DNA of 39,826 nucleotides from Thoreauomyces humboldtii (GCA_027596035.1 JADGJA010000122.1:1-39826), one strand, 5' to 3'. Positions 21,074-33,700 are shown, counted from the first letter of the stretch. The notes: generated by a model from the sequence alone, not told the origin. Translations and numbers: made by a program.

Positions 21074-22675
21074 ATGGCGCTACATCGCAACAAGGGTTCC
21101 TCTGCTGCCGCCGGAATACCAGGCCTGGAACCCCCATCCTACGAGCTCGACCAACGCAACCAGAACAACAATGCCTCTGCCGACGCTGCCGCTGCACCTC
21201 CACCCCCAGAAGGAAAGCACAAGAAACCAAAGAAGCGTGAGTGAACTTACGGGAATTCCCGCTGGTTCAACATCCTGTCATCTCCTGATCCGCTTCCGAA
21301 TCCTGTCTGTTAGCGAGACCATGGAAGCAGCAGAACCTTCCACACTTCTTCCCCGTCCTCACTCCGACGCTCGCCTCCATTCCTCTCCTTGCCGTAGCCC
21401 TGATCTTCATCCCCGTGGGCGCCTACCTCTATCACGCCAACGCTGCCGTCGGCGAGGTTTTCATCGACTACACGCAATGTTCCGTGCAGGCGCCTACCTC
21501 GTTCGCCGCTCCAGCCGCGGGCGTCTCCCCTCACATCCTCCAGTGGCAGTACACCGCTTCCACCGGTGCCTGCGACATGCGGGTCAACGTCGGATGGCAC
21601 CTCGTGGCTCCCGTCTTCATGTACATTCGTCTCACAGAGTTCTATCAGAACCATCGGCTGTACCTGAAGAGCAAGTCCGAGGATCAGGTCGGAGGGACCC
21701 GCTTTGCCAAGGCCGGAGACATCACCGGCGACTGCGGATGGTTGAGATACGCCAACTGCGACTCGGCCCGGAAGGCAGGATCGTGGACAGGCACCGGGAA
21801 CATGGCCGACATGAACCCGGACTGTCGGACGCCTCTGGCGTCCCGCGATCCCATCATCGTCAATGCGGACCCGAACGCCCAGTACTATCCCTGCGGGTTG
21901 ATAGCGAATTCTGTGTTCTCCGGTAATGACGGCGGTTGACGTTTGGGAATGGACGTCTTGTTTCCTCCATATGTTTCCCACTGATCGCCTTTTTCTTCCA
22001 AAACAATCTTTCGCGCAGACGACATCTCGTCCTTGACGTCCGCCACCACGAACCAGGTCTATAACTTCGGGACCGTCGGCATCTCGTGGCCCGAAGACGA
22101 AGCGACCTACAAGAACTCTCCCTGGTTCACCGACCCGACCTTCGCGTCAGCCATCCCTACCACCCTCATCCCTCCACCGGCCTGGCGCCATCTTTACCCG
22201 ACCGGCTACAACTCGACCAACTACCCCAACGTGGCGACCGACGAGCGACTCCAGGTGTGGATGCGCGTCGCGGGGTTCCCTTCCTTCCGAAAGTTGTGGG
22301 GGAGGAACAACACGCAGGGGTTGGACGAAGGCGTCTATTCCCTGACCGTCATCGATCGCTTCCCCGTCATACCGTTCGGGGGAACCAAGAGCATCGTCCT
22401 GTCGAACCTGGGTCCCGTGGGAAGCAGGGAGTCCTTCCTGGGCATCGCCTTCCTGGTCATCGGCTGCGTCGCCGCCTTCCTTGCCTTCATGGTCTGGATC
22501 GTCAGGTTCAGGTAACGTTTACTCAGGGGTCCCCCGGTCGAAAAGTTGCGAGCGGACTCCCCCGCCCGCCCTTTTGTGAAACTTGGGCTAATGTCCCTTT
22601 GACTTAATCCGTTGATAATTTTGCAGGAAATTGGGTGATCGATCATATCTCTCATGGAATGCCAAGCCGTCTTGA
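21074..22675 (+). CDS. CDC50: CDC50/LEM3 family P4-ATPase (flippase) beta subunit
   Basis: Four exons: 21074-21236, 21314-21922, 22019-22511 and 22627-22675 (introns 77, 96 and 115 nt), 437 residues. CDC50 proteins are obligatory partners of P4-ATPases: they escort them from the ER and support phospholipid flipping at the Golgi, endosomes or plasma membrane. After a cytosolic Pro/Asn-rich N-terminus come RPWKQQNLPHFFPVLTPT, the first membrane span (LLAVALIFIPVGAYLY), a long exoplasmic domain with YYPCGLIANSVFSG, GISWPEDE and VWMRVAGFPSFRKLWGR, then the second span (GIAFLVIGCVAAFLAFMVWI). The final 49-nt exon supplies KLGDRSYLSWN, the conserved C-terminal motif. The ATG at 21074 has a good context (ACCATGG). 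Confidence 0.95.
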
Positions 22676-23103
22676 TTGAAGAGTTTTCCACTTCCGACTA
22701 TTTTTTTTTGGGGACGCCCTACGCGCATATAGCATTGGCAAAAAAATCCAGCAAAGCTCAGTTACCGTCCGTCTCTGTTGTCCTTGGGACGAGACCGAAG
22801 AGTGATTATCAGAATCAGGTCTATTAGGTATCCCTTGCCGCCGTCTTGCTGTTCTGGAGTAAAGCACCGGGAAGGGACCTGGACCGCGGGAAACAGCAGT
22901 GCTCCTGCTTCCGGACCTGCTTCGAAGTGATTTGTAGAAGGATGGATACTCCTATCTGTAAGTGGCCATCACCCGAATGAGATCATGCACTATATTAGAT
23001 TCCTGAGAGTTATATGGAAGACGTCCCGCATCGCAATAAAACGTATGGAAATGTAAGAGAAGTGGAGAAGGATACCACTACAGGAAGAGGGGAAAAACTT
23101 GAT
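22676..23103. other. Intergenic, convergent 3' ends
   Basis: About 430 bases between the CDC50 stop and the stop of the FYVE-RING gene on the other strand. AT-richer than its surroundings, with T-runs near 22701 and 22740. Nothing coding is seen. Confidence 0.5.
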
Positions 23104-26082
23104 TCATTGAAAGTGGACAGGGCAAGTATGCTTGCCGTAGTTCGGATTGTGGAACCAACTCTCGATGCAGTCTCGATGGAAGAAACACAAGCAGTTCAGA
23201 CGAGCGATGGTTTGACCTGAGGCGTTTTTCAAAAAAGTGGCGCATTTTTAGCTATCAACGCACAATGACATACCGTCCCCAAAAGGAACTCCTTACCCTG
23301 CAAAAAGTCGTCGAAGCAGATGGCGCATTCCCTTCCGCCTAGATCCTCCTTGAGGACCTGCACGAGGAACCTGGTACCCGCGACGCTGGTGGTCTCCTTC
23401 CCGTCTCCACCTCGGACACCGTCCAGACATTCCTTGACGTGCTCCTCGACCTCCGTCTGGGACATCCTGGCGTCCAGGGCACGACCGCACACGGGACACT
23501 CGTTCATGGCGCTGTCGACCGATCGGGAGGGAGAGGGTGGATCGACGCCGTGATGGTGGTGTTGATGTTGGAGCGTCGGTGTGCGCGGTCGTGGGGAGGG
23601 TGACGGGGAGACCGGCGTGGGAGAGAAGAGCTGTCGAAGGTTGGCCGTGGAAGTGGCCGTTGACGGGGTCGTGGTGTTGCGAGTTTGGATGTACTGCGCG
23701 CAGGACCTGCAGACTCGATGGGGAGGAGCATTGGGGAGGAGGGGTAGGCGTGTTGAGGTGCAAGATGCGCAGTAGACCCGGCCGCACCAGCTGTCAGGAC
23801 CGGAATATCGAACTCGTTACTCTCGATCGGCGGGTTTGTGAACGCCATCATATAACTTACCGACAGTGATGCCGCCTCAGCCAGACGGTAAATTGAGATC
23901 CGCAGCGACCGCATGACATTGCGTCTTGGTCCGGTTGCCAGGCATCTGGTGGTGACATGGCTAGCGGTACATTTGTAGGCGCTGTAACGATTTGCGGGAT
24001 GATCGGTATCGGCCGCGCGGGAGATGAAGGTGCTGGACGGATGGGAGAGGGTGAACGCGTCCGCTCAGGTCCCAAGACATTGGGGGAGGCAAGCGGCGAC
24101 GAGGTAGTCGGCGTGTGAGGTCGAGAGAGACGAGATGGTGATGAACGACGAGAACCTTTCCAAGCAAAATGAACAGAAGAAAAGGAGAGAGAAAGTTTTA
24201 ATTTTGTGTGATTCAAAAGGGCAATGGAAAAACACCCCGGTGATCTGCGCATAGCTCCAGAAGCAGCTGTGGCCCCCAAGCTTCCATCTCGCACTGATCT
24301 TCTCGTCATCACGTACCCCTATCTATCGGATCCGCAGGGCCCTTCCCTTTGTTACGAGGATCCGCAGAAATCGGCGATGCGACCTGCACATCTTCCGATT
24401 CTTCTGCCTGCTCGAGAGCATCCACCAAAGCAGTCAGCTCTTCGGCGTGCTCCAAATACGTCGAAACGAGAGTGGAAGCTGCCCGCTTTCGATCCTGCAT
24501 AAGGTCCACTGAATATGAAAAAAGGTTAGTAAGTCATGCCAAGATGAGTAGTATCCGCCCACGCAATGTACCTTTGAGGCCTTCCAGGAGTTGATGAATG
24601 ACATCCTGATACAGATCTAGTTCCTTTCGAACAGCAGTGAGGTCATGCGAGTCTTGCGACGCAGGAAGTGTCGCAATGGTGGCTCGTGCCCTCGCCAGGT
24701 AATCGTTCGATGTAGGAGATGCAATAGTCGAATCTTCCTCCACCCCAACGTCTGCTCTCCTCTTACGAATTCGAAACCATCGCCGACGTCGCACCCAAGA
24801 ATTTAGCACGGTACCGATGGGCGCGGCGAGCCACTGCAGCGGCGGGTCCTCGAAAGTCTTGGCGTACTACGAGGAGAAGTCGAGTTCAATTATGCTGGCA
24901 GTCCAGGAAGGAGCTCGGATACACCGCAGTATGGCATACCTGCCATCCGTCGACAGGGTCAACTCGTGGATGTTTTGTGTCCGGTTGCCAATCGCTGAGC
25001 CAGTACCAGCCTCTGACAAGCTGTCCGCTGTTCGAGTCTCGTACTTGCGGTAGGTGCACGTCATCGAGAGGACACGGACGGCCAAGGGGAGTGCACCAAG
25101 GGCCGCGAATATCGCTCTTCGTGAGGTTCTCTCGGCTGAATTGACGCGCAAAAAAGGTGCTCCGTTGATTCTCGTAGATGACTTCGACGACGGTGTTGTG
25201 GCGGTTCATGAGTGGGCCAGCCGATGCGCGGGGAGCACCGCTCTCGGCAAGCCGTCGTTCCAATACTTTTTGCTCTGCTACCTGGAGGAGCTCGCATATG
25301 TATGGTTCTTCTCCCTGCGCCGCAAGGTCGTAGGCCGTATCTTCGAACTTTGTTCTGATCAGAGGGTCAGCGCCCTTCTCGAGCAGCAGCTCGACGAGGT
25401 CGACGAAGCCCTTGGCACTAGCTCCCATGAGAGGCGTGTGACCCGTCCGCGACTGCGCGTCAACGTTGGCACCAGCTTCGATGAGGGCTCGTGCCGCAAA
25501 AAGGTGGCCTTTCGACGTACAGTTGTGAAGAGCGGACCAGCCGTCGCGATCGCGGTGATTGACGTCCACACTCGCATTGGCAACAATCTCTCGCAACATC
25601 TCAGTATGCCCCCGCTCCGCTGCCTTGATCAGGGACGTCTCTCCCTCCCTGTCGGCAAGGCTGGTGTTGGCGCCGCGCGCGACGAGGAGTTTGAAGACGT
25701 CCAGGAAACCTCGTGCAGCTGCGTAATGGAGTGGGGCAAACCCAGTTGCGGGAGAAAGTGCGTTGAGATGCGCGGCGTTGAGCGAGTCGGATTGCGTCGT
25801 CAGGAGTTCTCGTACAGTGTCAAGCTCGTTGGCAGTCACTGCGCGAATGAGTTCTCTTTCGAGCGAGTCCCCGCCAGAGCCCGCGCCACCGCTTGTCCCA
25901 AGTGTGGTGTTCTGCGAGGCGAGACTGGATGAAAGCAGAGGCAAGGTCCCACTGCACTGAGGGAGGTGATAGGAGCCGTAAACGGGATGGAACCTGTGGG
26001 GCAGACACGGGTGGATCTTTGAAGGAAGATCGGCCAGACCCGCAGGGAACGGGGACTGCTGCGGGACGGCGGACCCTGCCAT
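23104..26082 (-). CDS. Ankyrin-dysferlin-FYVE-RING protein, probable endosomal E3 ligase
   Basis: Six exons: 26082-24940, 24866-24572, 24508-24317, 24155-23861, 23790-23297 and 23216-23104 (introns 73, 63, 161, 70 and 80 nt). Phases close, 843 residues. Ankyrin repeats lie about residues 105-265 (GFAPLHYAAARGFLDVFKLL, GWSALHNCTSKGH, GHTPLMGASAKGF). A DysF/peroxin-type dysferlin domain spans about 297-420: VIYENQRSTFF, GWYWLSDWQPD, and across an intron DGWQ-YAKTFEDPPLQW, then SWVRRRRWFRIRKRR. A FYVE finger at about 615-665 (WQPD, CGRCG, RRHHCRWCGRVYCASC) should bind PI3P on endosomes. CPVC/VEEHVKEC precedes a C-terminal RING (ECAICFDDF, CLCFFHRDCIESWF, CPVH) like yeast Pib1. The 161-nt intron is the longest here and is the weakest join between the ankyrin-DysF and FYVE-RING halves. 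Confidence 0.85.
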
Positions 26083-26466
26083 GGCGACAAACTTGGTTGC
26101 GACCTGAGAGTGACTTGGGGAAAGCGCTTTTCGGTTCGATGCTGCCCTCTCTGCGACCGTTCTCGGCTATTACAAATGTAAAGGGTTCTTGTTTCGCTGT
26201 TGGGGATGGATTGACGAGCCAGGTTGACCCCACACGCACGCACGATGAGAGGATGACACACTCACACTCACACTCACATCACACACTCACTCACACACAC
26301 ATGGCGCAGCCCTTGATTGGGCGGGGGGTCACTGATATACGTGTGTACCGTACATCAGCTAGCTGGTGCTGGTCCGTCGCTAGCCGGTCCACTATTAGAT
26401 GGGCGTAAAGCCAGGATCGATCGAGTCCAATCTTCTACATGTCATAAATACAAAGGCACAATCTGC
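26083..26466. promoter_or_regulatory. Spacer: promoter of the FYVE-RING gene, SulP 3' end
   Basis: Contains a CA/CTCA microsatellite (26256-26301) 175-220 bp upstream of the ankyrin-FYVE-RING ATG. To its right lies the 3' end of the SulP gene, transcribed in the same direction. No other signals are recognised. Confidence 0.4.
26256..26301. repeat. CA/CTCA microsatellite
   Basis: Imperfect tandem ACACTC and AC units, about 46 bp, in the upstream region of the ankyrin-DysF-FYVE-RING gene. Confidence 0.85.
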
Positions 26467-29400
26467 TTAATCTACACGGAAAGGTGGTGGGGTCTCTGAC
26501 AGCCTAGAGTCCAACGACCCCGTCTGTCCATCGCTATCGGTCGTCATGCCTCCCGTCTGCTGCTCGTCAAACAAGCTCATGAGCGGAGACCGCTCCTCCT
26601 TGCCCGCGCTCCTCCTCGAAGGGAACGGACCGGTCCCTTTGCGTTCTCCCAGAAGTGGTCTCGACCCTTGGAGTCCCATCGCGTGCTGCGAGCTTCCCGC
26701 CGCGGCCGCCTCGAACACGTCGTCCTCGTCGTCGTCCGCACTGTTGCGTCGCGCGAAATCCCCCTGCTCCATGTAGCTCGCAAAGTAGGAGCCAGCCGGA
26801 AAGGTGTCGGTTCGGTTGGGAATGGTCCATTCCGTCTGGTGGTGATCAGGGACACCTCCACCTGATGCCGGCTCGATGGCGATGGGGTGCTCGTGATGGT
26901 CATGGTCGCGAAGCATCGGTGGCGATCCTGGGCTGCTCCGCGGCAGAGAGCAGCGATCGGTGCTCTTGAGGTAGTTGGTAGCGTCTCGCACCTTTCGGAA
27001 GAAGCGAGAAGGCCCAACAAGGTGGTAGATCCCGGACCGGAGGAACGGATTCTTGCAGGACTCGCGCAGTTTCACGAAACAGACCTCCATGTTCCGATAC
27101 GTGTAGTCTTCGACGATCTCGAGGAGTGCCAGCGTGGCGCTGATGGGAACGAAAAAGAAGATGAGGAAATATCGTGGAGGCAGCCAAAGAAACGAAGTCC
27201 CCTGAGTATACCTTGCGTCGATATCTGTGACAGCGCCAAAGTCAAACACCACGGCACGGATGTTCTCTTCGTTTCCGGTCGTCGATTGTCCTTCTTCCAA
27301 GAATGCCTCGGCGCTCGCCTCTCGCGACCGACGTCGCGCCGCTGGGGTCCGTCTTGGCTCCTCTCCAGGATGGACGCCAAGGTCACCGTACATTTCTATC
27401 CGCTTCAAACGGTCCTTGAGTTGACCCGAATTGCCAAAGAAGAGGCCCTCCTCGACCCGTATAATAAGAGCATCGTCTATCCTCTGAACCTTGTCTGAGT
27501 CGCTGATGCTCCGATACTTTATCTTCGTAGCTCCTGTCGCTGGATCAACGACCATCGTGCGACCCATGACAGCCAGACGAGTCTGCAACAAACATGATTA
27601 GGACACTGTCCAATCACACTCCCAAAGAACTTTACTATATCACCTTCGTCGTGTGTTTCACGACCAGAAGCAATGAGACTCCGACGGAAAGCAAAGTCCC
27701 AGACTCGATCGACAAGACGATCGTAGTGAAGAAGGTCATGAGCAGAAGACCGAGGTCCTTCCAGGCTCGCATTCGCAGAATAAAGTATACATCGTCGAGC
27801 TCTATGAGCTTAAGGGCTGCAACGACGATGATGGACGAACAAACCGCTTTCGGCAAAAATTCGAACAGCGGCAGCAGCCAAATCGTCGTACAGAGCACGG
27901 CAGCTCCCGTGAAAAATCCAGCCATTTGAGTTCTCGCCCCCGCGGTGTCGTTAACAGCTGACCGACCAAGCGATCCGAAAGCAGGGAATGCGCCGAAGAT
28001 GGCTCCGATAATGTTTCCGAAGCCAATGGCGACGAGCTCACGATTTGGAGAGACAGAGTAGTTGTGCCGCGTGGCATATGTTTTCGCTGCGACGATCGAT
28101 TCGACGAAGCCGATGACGGAAATGAGGATGGCGGAGAGCATGAGACTCTTGATCTTGGATAGGCTCATGGAGGGGATCTTTGGGTATTCGTAGTTGCTAT
28201 GAGCAAGTCCTTTGACATTCAGGATCGCGACGCCCTTGCAATCCCAGGCGAAGTACTTTGACAATGCAGTCGTAAAGACGACTAATAACAGGATTTCCGG
28301 TACGACTTGCAACCATCTGACTTTCTTGAACTTCTTCTTCACAAATTTCATGCCCAGCAGAAAGGAAATGCTCCCCACCGATAAAAATGAGGTCAGCAGA
28401 TGAGTGTCGCCCAGCCTTGACAACGTTTCCAAGAGCTTGTGGATCGGCGACTCGCCCTCTGGCTTTTGGGCGGGAAGCTGATTGGATTGCCCGCATTGAT
28501 TGATCGGAGGCACTATCCCTAGTAGCGTTTCGCTCATGTCGATCATGACAACGATGGCCACTGCGAGCACGAAGCCACGAAGCAAGGCTCGGGACAGAAC
28601 TGAATCCAAGAATCCGAGTCGGAAGAAACCCAGAAGGAATGTAAAGATCCCAACCATGAGGCAGAGCAAGGTTGCGATTCCTACAGCTTCCTCTTGTTTC
28701 GAAAGCAAGGAGCCGATGGAAAGGTCAGGAAGCGAGTGCGCTGCCTTTGAGGAAGCATATTCGCGGATTGTGGCGCCAACGAGCATGGAAATCAACGCTT
28801 CGGGACCCATTCCAAGCTGCCTGACATTCGACAATGAGCGTAAGACGGGCACTCCTTCGGATGTATTGAGCTGACGAAGCGACTGACCTCGATGTGCCAA
28901 GGAGCGCGTAAACGAATAGGGGGATGCACGACGTGTAGAGGCCGTGCACCGGTGGGAGTTTTACCAGAGCTTGGGAATATGACAGTCCTTGCGGAACCTG
29001 TGAAGGAGCAAGACATGTAAGAAACGTGTCGGCGATGTTCTGGGCACAGGCGAGGACACTACTCACAAGCAGGAAAGCCACGGTGATGCCAGCCATCAGG
29101 TCCGACTGGAGGTATTTGCGAAACTTGTAGTTGGGAAGCCAGCCGATAACAGGCACGTAGTAACGCAACCTCGTTTTAAACGCCTTCATGTATGCTTCGT
29201 AGGATTCTGTACCCAGAGAGGATCAGCGCCTGGGCCTCCGTCCGTTTCCGTTTCCCAACGCTCACTCGGCGTACCATCATCGAGCGTTCTAGCAGCCGTC
29301 CCCCTGGCCCCTCGAATTGGGCTGCTGGATCCTGGATCGCTGAAGGCATAGTCCTCGTCCTTGTTGAGAGAGTGGGCGGAGTGTAAGAGCGGAGTTGCCT

Positions 29401-29542
29401 CTGAAGCGAGGGACCAAGCGGGTGATTCGGAGTCGGTACCGAACACTGGATTGGCGGTATCGCAGTGCAGGGCCGAGGTGGTCCCTGATGGATCGGTCAG
29501 GGCCACTTTCGGACCTCGTTGTGGCGAAGAAGAGGAAGCCAT
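26467..29542 (-). CDS. SulP family sulfate/anion transporter with STAS domain
   Basis: Six exons: 29542-29275, 29206-29067, 28997-28888, 28820-27644, 27582-27212 and 27139-26467 (introns 68, 69, 67, 61 and 72 nt), 912 residues. SulP/SLC26 proteins import sulfate or related anions across the plasma membrane or tonoplast. After a Ser/Pro-rich cytosolic N-terminus come YVPVIGWLPNYKFRKYLQSD and the first spans, PQGLSYSQALVKLPPVHGLY (the SulP signature), then many hydrophobic helices including GIFTFLLGFFRLGFLDSVLS, GFVESIVAAKTYA and FGSLGRSAVNDTAGARTQMA. A cytosolic STAS domain follows (IRVEEGLFFGN, VVFDFGAVTDIDAS, CFVKLR). The tail is long, acidic and Ser-rich. Resemblance is to the YPR003C-like fungal branch rather than Sul1/2, from memory. 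With PAPS reductase it suggests sulfate assimilation. Confidence 0.92.
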
Positions 29543-29691
29543 TCCGGCTTTCGGGCACACGGCTGCGAGCAAAGGTTGAGAGGTTCTGATCAAGATACGC
29601 TGACGCTTCACAACTAGAGCGGAGATGATGAGATGAGGACGTTCCAAGAGAAAGCTCGGCGAGGAGGGTAAAGCGATGAGGCTGAGAGATG

Positions 29692-29728
29692 AATATATAT
29701 GAATATATATATATATATATGTGTGTGT
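29692..29728. repeat. AT/GT microsatellite
   Basis: Alternating AT run, interrupted once by GA, passing into GTGTGTGT. It lies about 150-185 bp upstream of the SulP ATG, so in its promoter or 5' leader. Confidence 0.9.
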
Positions 29729-30064
29729 CACAGCAGTGGCAGCCGCAAGTATCCTGTACGCTGACTGCTTGTTGTAAAAAAGGACAACGAGGGGAAGAAG
29801 ATCCATCGGTGCCACTTGCCTTCTTCGGACGTTTCGGACACCACCCATCCTCCTCCTCCGACCCTTCTGCTCCCCCAGGCTTAATATCGAGACCGAGACC
29901 GATCCCACTATCAAATGAGACGAGGAATCTATTAGAACATGGGTTCAGTGAGGCCAGGCTGAGACGTCAAGTCTATTGCTACAGCCATGCGCAGCTGAAC
30001 GATTGGCTTTCTGGTTCTGTTGCTGAGCGCGTTCAATCTAACCGCTCGTTTGCATTGCGCTACG

Positions 30065-30118
30065 AGGTGTCCTGACTTTCCCGTAGGAGGCATTTCCGCC
30101 ATAGGTGTCCTGACTTTC
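30065..30118. repeat. 16-bp direct repeat
   Basis: AGGTGTCCTGACTTTC occurs exactly at 30065-30080 and at 30103-30118, 38 bp apart, in the non-coding region between SulP and the elongin C-LRR gene. Confidence 0.85.
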
Positions 30119-30763
30119 TGGCATGCTCGATTGTCGCTGCACAGAGCGCCATGCAAGCGTCCGTCATTTGACGGCAGTCTGGTGCATCGGGATAAGAACG
30201 AACGAAGAACGAAAGTCCCGAACGAGGCTGTCAAACCTGAGAAGCCAGGGGAGACGGTGGACACTCAGGTGGACATGGGGGCAATATGCATTTCCTACTC
30301 TTCCTTCCTCGCATCTCGAAATTGGGGCACTTGTCCCAACTGCACTGTGCGGTCGTAAGGGGAACTCAGAGCAGGTACAACACTGGACGTTGAAGCTGGA
30401 GGCGTAGCGATGAACTGGTACATAAAAGAGGCAATCAACGTAATGGTTTCCAACGTTCCAGTACGTTCTTGAGAGTCCAGCCAGAGTCTCGGTGGGATTG
30501 CGTCCTCCAGAGAAGGGTCAGGCAACTCGCAATTCCCCAGGGTTCCCCAGAATCCTGTGAACTGAGGTTTAAGCCTCGGTCGCCTGTTTTTAGGCCCTTT
30601 TTCTCCTGGATCGCCCACTCAAAAAACCCCGCTCCGACCCCAGATTTGTTGCAAACGACCGATGTTGATGAGGTCGTGACCGCTCCCTTTCTTCACTGGC
30701 AAAGCAAACGATGCGCCTCCGACTCTGCTATAACTGTCCGACTTGCCCGACTTGCACCTGAGC

Positions 30764-33700
30764 ATGCTATCGAACGAGGCCTTCCGCATTGCCAAGTACA
30801 ACAATAGCAGCAGCAGCAATGTCAACTTCCTCGACCCTGCTCCTCGACCGTCAAACCGACTCCCGATCCTCCAGAACCATGACGAGAAACCTGCTACAGC
30901 TACTGCACCGGGTTCCTCTCTGTCGTCAATGCGACGAGGGCACATGAGCTGGCGAAAATGTTCGACCTCGACCCGCAAGCTAGAGACTGGGCATTGGGTC
31001 GCTGGCTCAACCATCAAAGTCGGACTGCAGTTGGGAACCATGGCCGATGCCGCATCGCTGATCAGGTATCCGATTCCGTCAGCCGCGATGGCATCTGAAG
31101 TCGAAGCAAACAGTGCGTTGAGCCCTCGCAGCGGGAACCATCCTCGATTGATGGCGCCTCCGGGGAAGAGAGAACTGTCATCTTTGCGGAGGGAGATGAA
31201 CGACAGTCGAGCAGATATACCACCTTCTGGAATCTTCCCGACCAAAGCAAACTCACTTCCAACGTTGTCGCCTGCCCGAGGAGACACGGGGTCTCCGCAA
31301 CCTCGACAGCAGTGCAGCAAGTCTCCCGGCCTTGATTGGGAAGGAGTTGACGGAGAGATGAGAATGAAGCTTGTCAAGACTTGTCATCAGCACTTTACCG
31401 GCAATGATCTATGGGTCAATGTATCGGGCGGGACAAACGGGGAACCGCAGGCAAAGGCGGCCGTTGTCCACAGCATACCGGCCGCCGTGGCGTTTACTTC
31501 AGGAACCATCTCTCACATTGCCACTTGTTCAAGTGAGTTCGGAAGACATTGGAGCTTCCCTTTAATTACGCGACCTGACGATCACATCTTTTCCGTGTGC
31601 GTAGAGCTTTTTCGGGAGGGTTCACAGGATCTCCATTTCCCAACCATTTCCGAAGACGTCTTGGGCGAAATTATAACATTTCTTTATTGGAGCTGGCACA
31701 AGACGCGACGACGGCCGCAGTCAGATGCATTGGGCGCTGATTACAAGTTCGCGCCGCAAACTCCCTTGCTCTTTGAAATCATGGCTGCAGCTGTCTACTT
31801 TGACTTGCCGGTTCTTGTGGACATCTGTGCCGCCAGTGCCGCAGCTAACTTTGATTGTAAGCAAGACATACTTCGATTAAGCTAATTTGCATACGCTGAA
31901 TGATTGTATTCCGTGGGTTGCAGGCATCACCTCGTTCGGCGGACTGCTACGCCCTCTGGTGCGAAATATCCTGTCACGACTCAACATCGGCGATCTGTGC
32001 GTGAGCGAATACGATCTGATCTCCCCGGAGAAAGACACGAATGCTCCAGTACTAGCAATCGATGTCGCCGCTGATCTCGCCGACCGCGCAATTGTCGACA
32101 CCTCTCCGATCTGGGGACGAAACTACCTGAAGTTGCAGGTACGCTTGCCAGCGTCGCGACGGTGGTTCACTCATGCGAGGAGGAAACTCGGCGAACCGAT
32201 TCAGTCCATGTGCACCATCGCACGTGGGATCTGCGTACGGTTCTACGTCGAGCAATGCATGATACGGGAGTTGAACGATGCTGCCGAACAGAAGCTCGCT
32301 CGGATCATTCTGCGCGAGGAATTGCATCTGTCAGAGATAAGGTTAATGGTGCGACGAACGACATCTCGTCGGACGCTGGACATGTGGATGGAGACAATCG
32401 AACGAATGCAGCAGCTGCAGCAACTGGAAGTGGTCGTCGAAGGAATATCAGATTCCCTGCAGGAGGACTTTGCGCACTTCTCTCGAGGTGGAAAGTACAA
32501 GCTGAAAGTTACATTCAATGTTGCGACTCCTGTCCCTCATGAGCATCTGGTGGCATTGAGCGACAAGGTTGCTGAGGACTCGAGCTCGTCAACGAAGAAA
32601 GTGCTTCCGCTGCCAAAGCTGCAGCAGGGGTGGGATCCCGTGTCAATGCCACACGGCGGGGCAGTCGCAACTCCGGGTGCTGCGAATGCTAGATCTCTGA
32701 AGCCGCTGGAAAACGCCGAAAAGTTGCAAGCTCCTGACATCGCAGTGCAGTACCTGATAACTCCAAATGGAATTTCTTGGCAAACCCTTGCTGTCATCTC
32801 TGAGCACCTCATGCTCACAGAGTTGGACATTGGAGGACATGTGATCGGAATCGATGGCGTGACTATCTTAGGGTCTGCACTTGCCGCTCAAAAGTGCATC
32901 CTCGTTCGTCTCAAACTGGCTCGGTGCCAGCTCACTAGTCTCGGTGTTAAAGTGCTCTCAACGTCTCTCCGAAGCAACACCAGCATCAAGCTCCTGGACC
33001 TAACTGGAAACATCTCCTCCGAGGATCCGCAAGCTTGCGACGCTGCTCGCGCTTTCGCCAACGACTTGCAAGCGGGAAGCGCAACGTCGTTGGAAGAACT
33101 CGGCCTTTCCGGCAACCATCTAACGACCCTCGGCCAGATCGCCATCTTCGAAGCGTTCGCTCGTCGACCTCGGATCGTCGCCCTTGACCTAGCCGACATG
33201 GATCTCAATTCTTCCCTGACCCACCTCGGTGGCGCGGTCGCGACGAGACGCGGGAGACGGTCCCTTCGCATGCAGAGGTTGAATCTGTCGGGGACCCGGA
33301 TCCGGCCTCGAACGTTTCGAGAGTTCTGCAGCGTGTTGCTCGGACACGCTACGGCCGCAGCTCTCAAGGACGGAGGAGGCGGGGACGGTGCGCCCCCGCG
33401 CATCACGGAGCTCAACTTGAGCGATGTCCCCTTCTGCAACGTCTTCGCGGAATCGCTCGCCCACCTGCTTCGTCAGGGAGGCCTGTCCGTGACAAAGCTC
33501 ATCCTGGCTCGTTCGAGAGACGAGACCGGGTCAGATGCTGCGCTCGGAAACCAAGGTTGTAGCATACTCCTGGCTGGTTTGCACGGCAACCAGGCTCTAC
33601 GACATGTGAATCTCTCAGGGCAGTTTCTGACCGACGAGGCTTGCGAGGCTATCGCGGGCTTCATTCAAACCACGCAGGTCGAAGAACTCATGCTGGCTAG

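Larger units (their letters stand above)
29543..30763. other. Divergent promoter region, repeats, nothing coding
   Basis: About 1.2 kb between the starts of the SulP gene (leftward) and the elongin C-LRR gene (rightward). It contains an AT/GT microsatellite (29692-29728), a 16-bp direct repeat (30065 and 30103) and many short, motif-free open frames. It should hold both promoters; no TATA box or factor site is convincing. Confidence 0.45.

Noticed and set aside
24153..24306. Separate FYVE-RING gene starting MTRRSVRDG
   Set aside because: The segment before the FYVE exon has a strong donor (GTACGT) and a T-rich 3' end, and splicing keeps frame with the ankyrin-DysF exons. It is kept as the main alternative.
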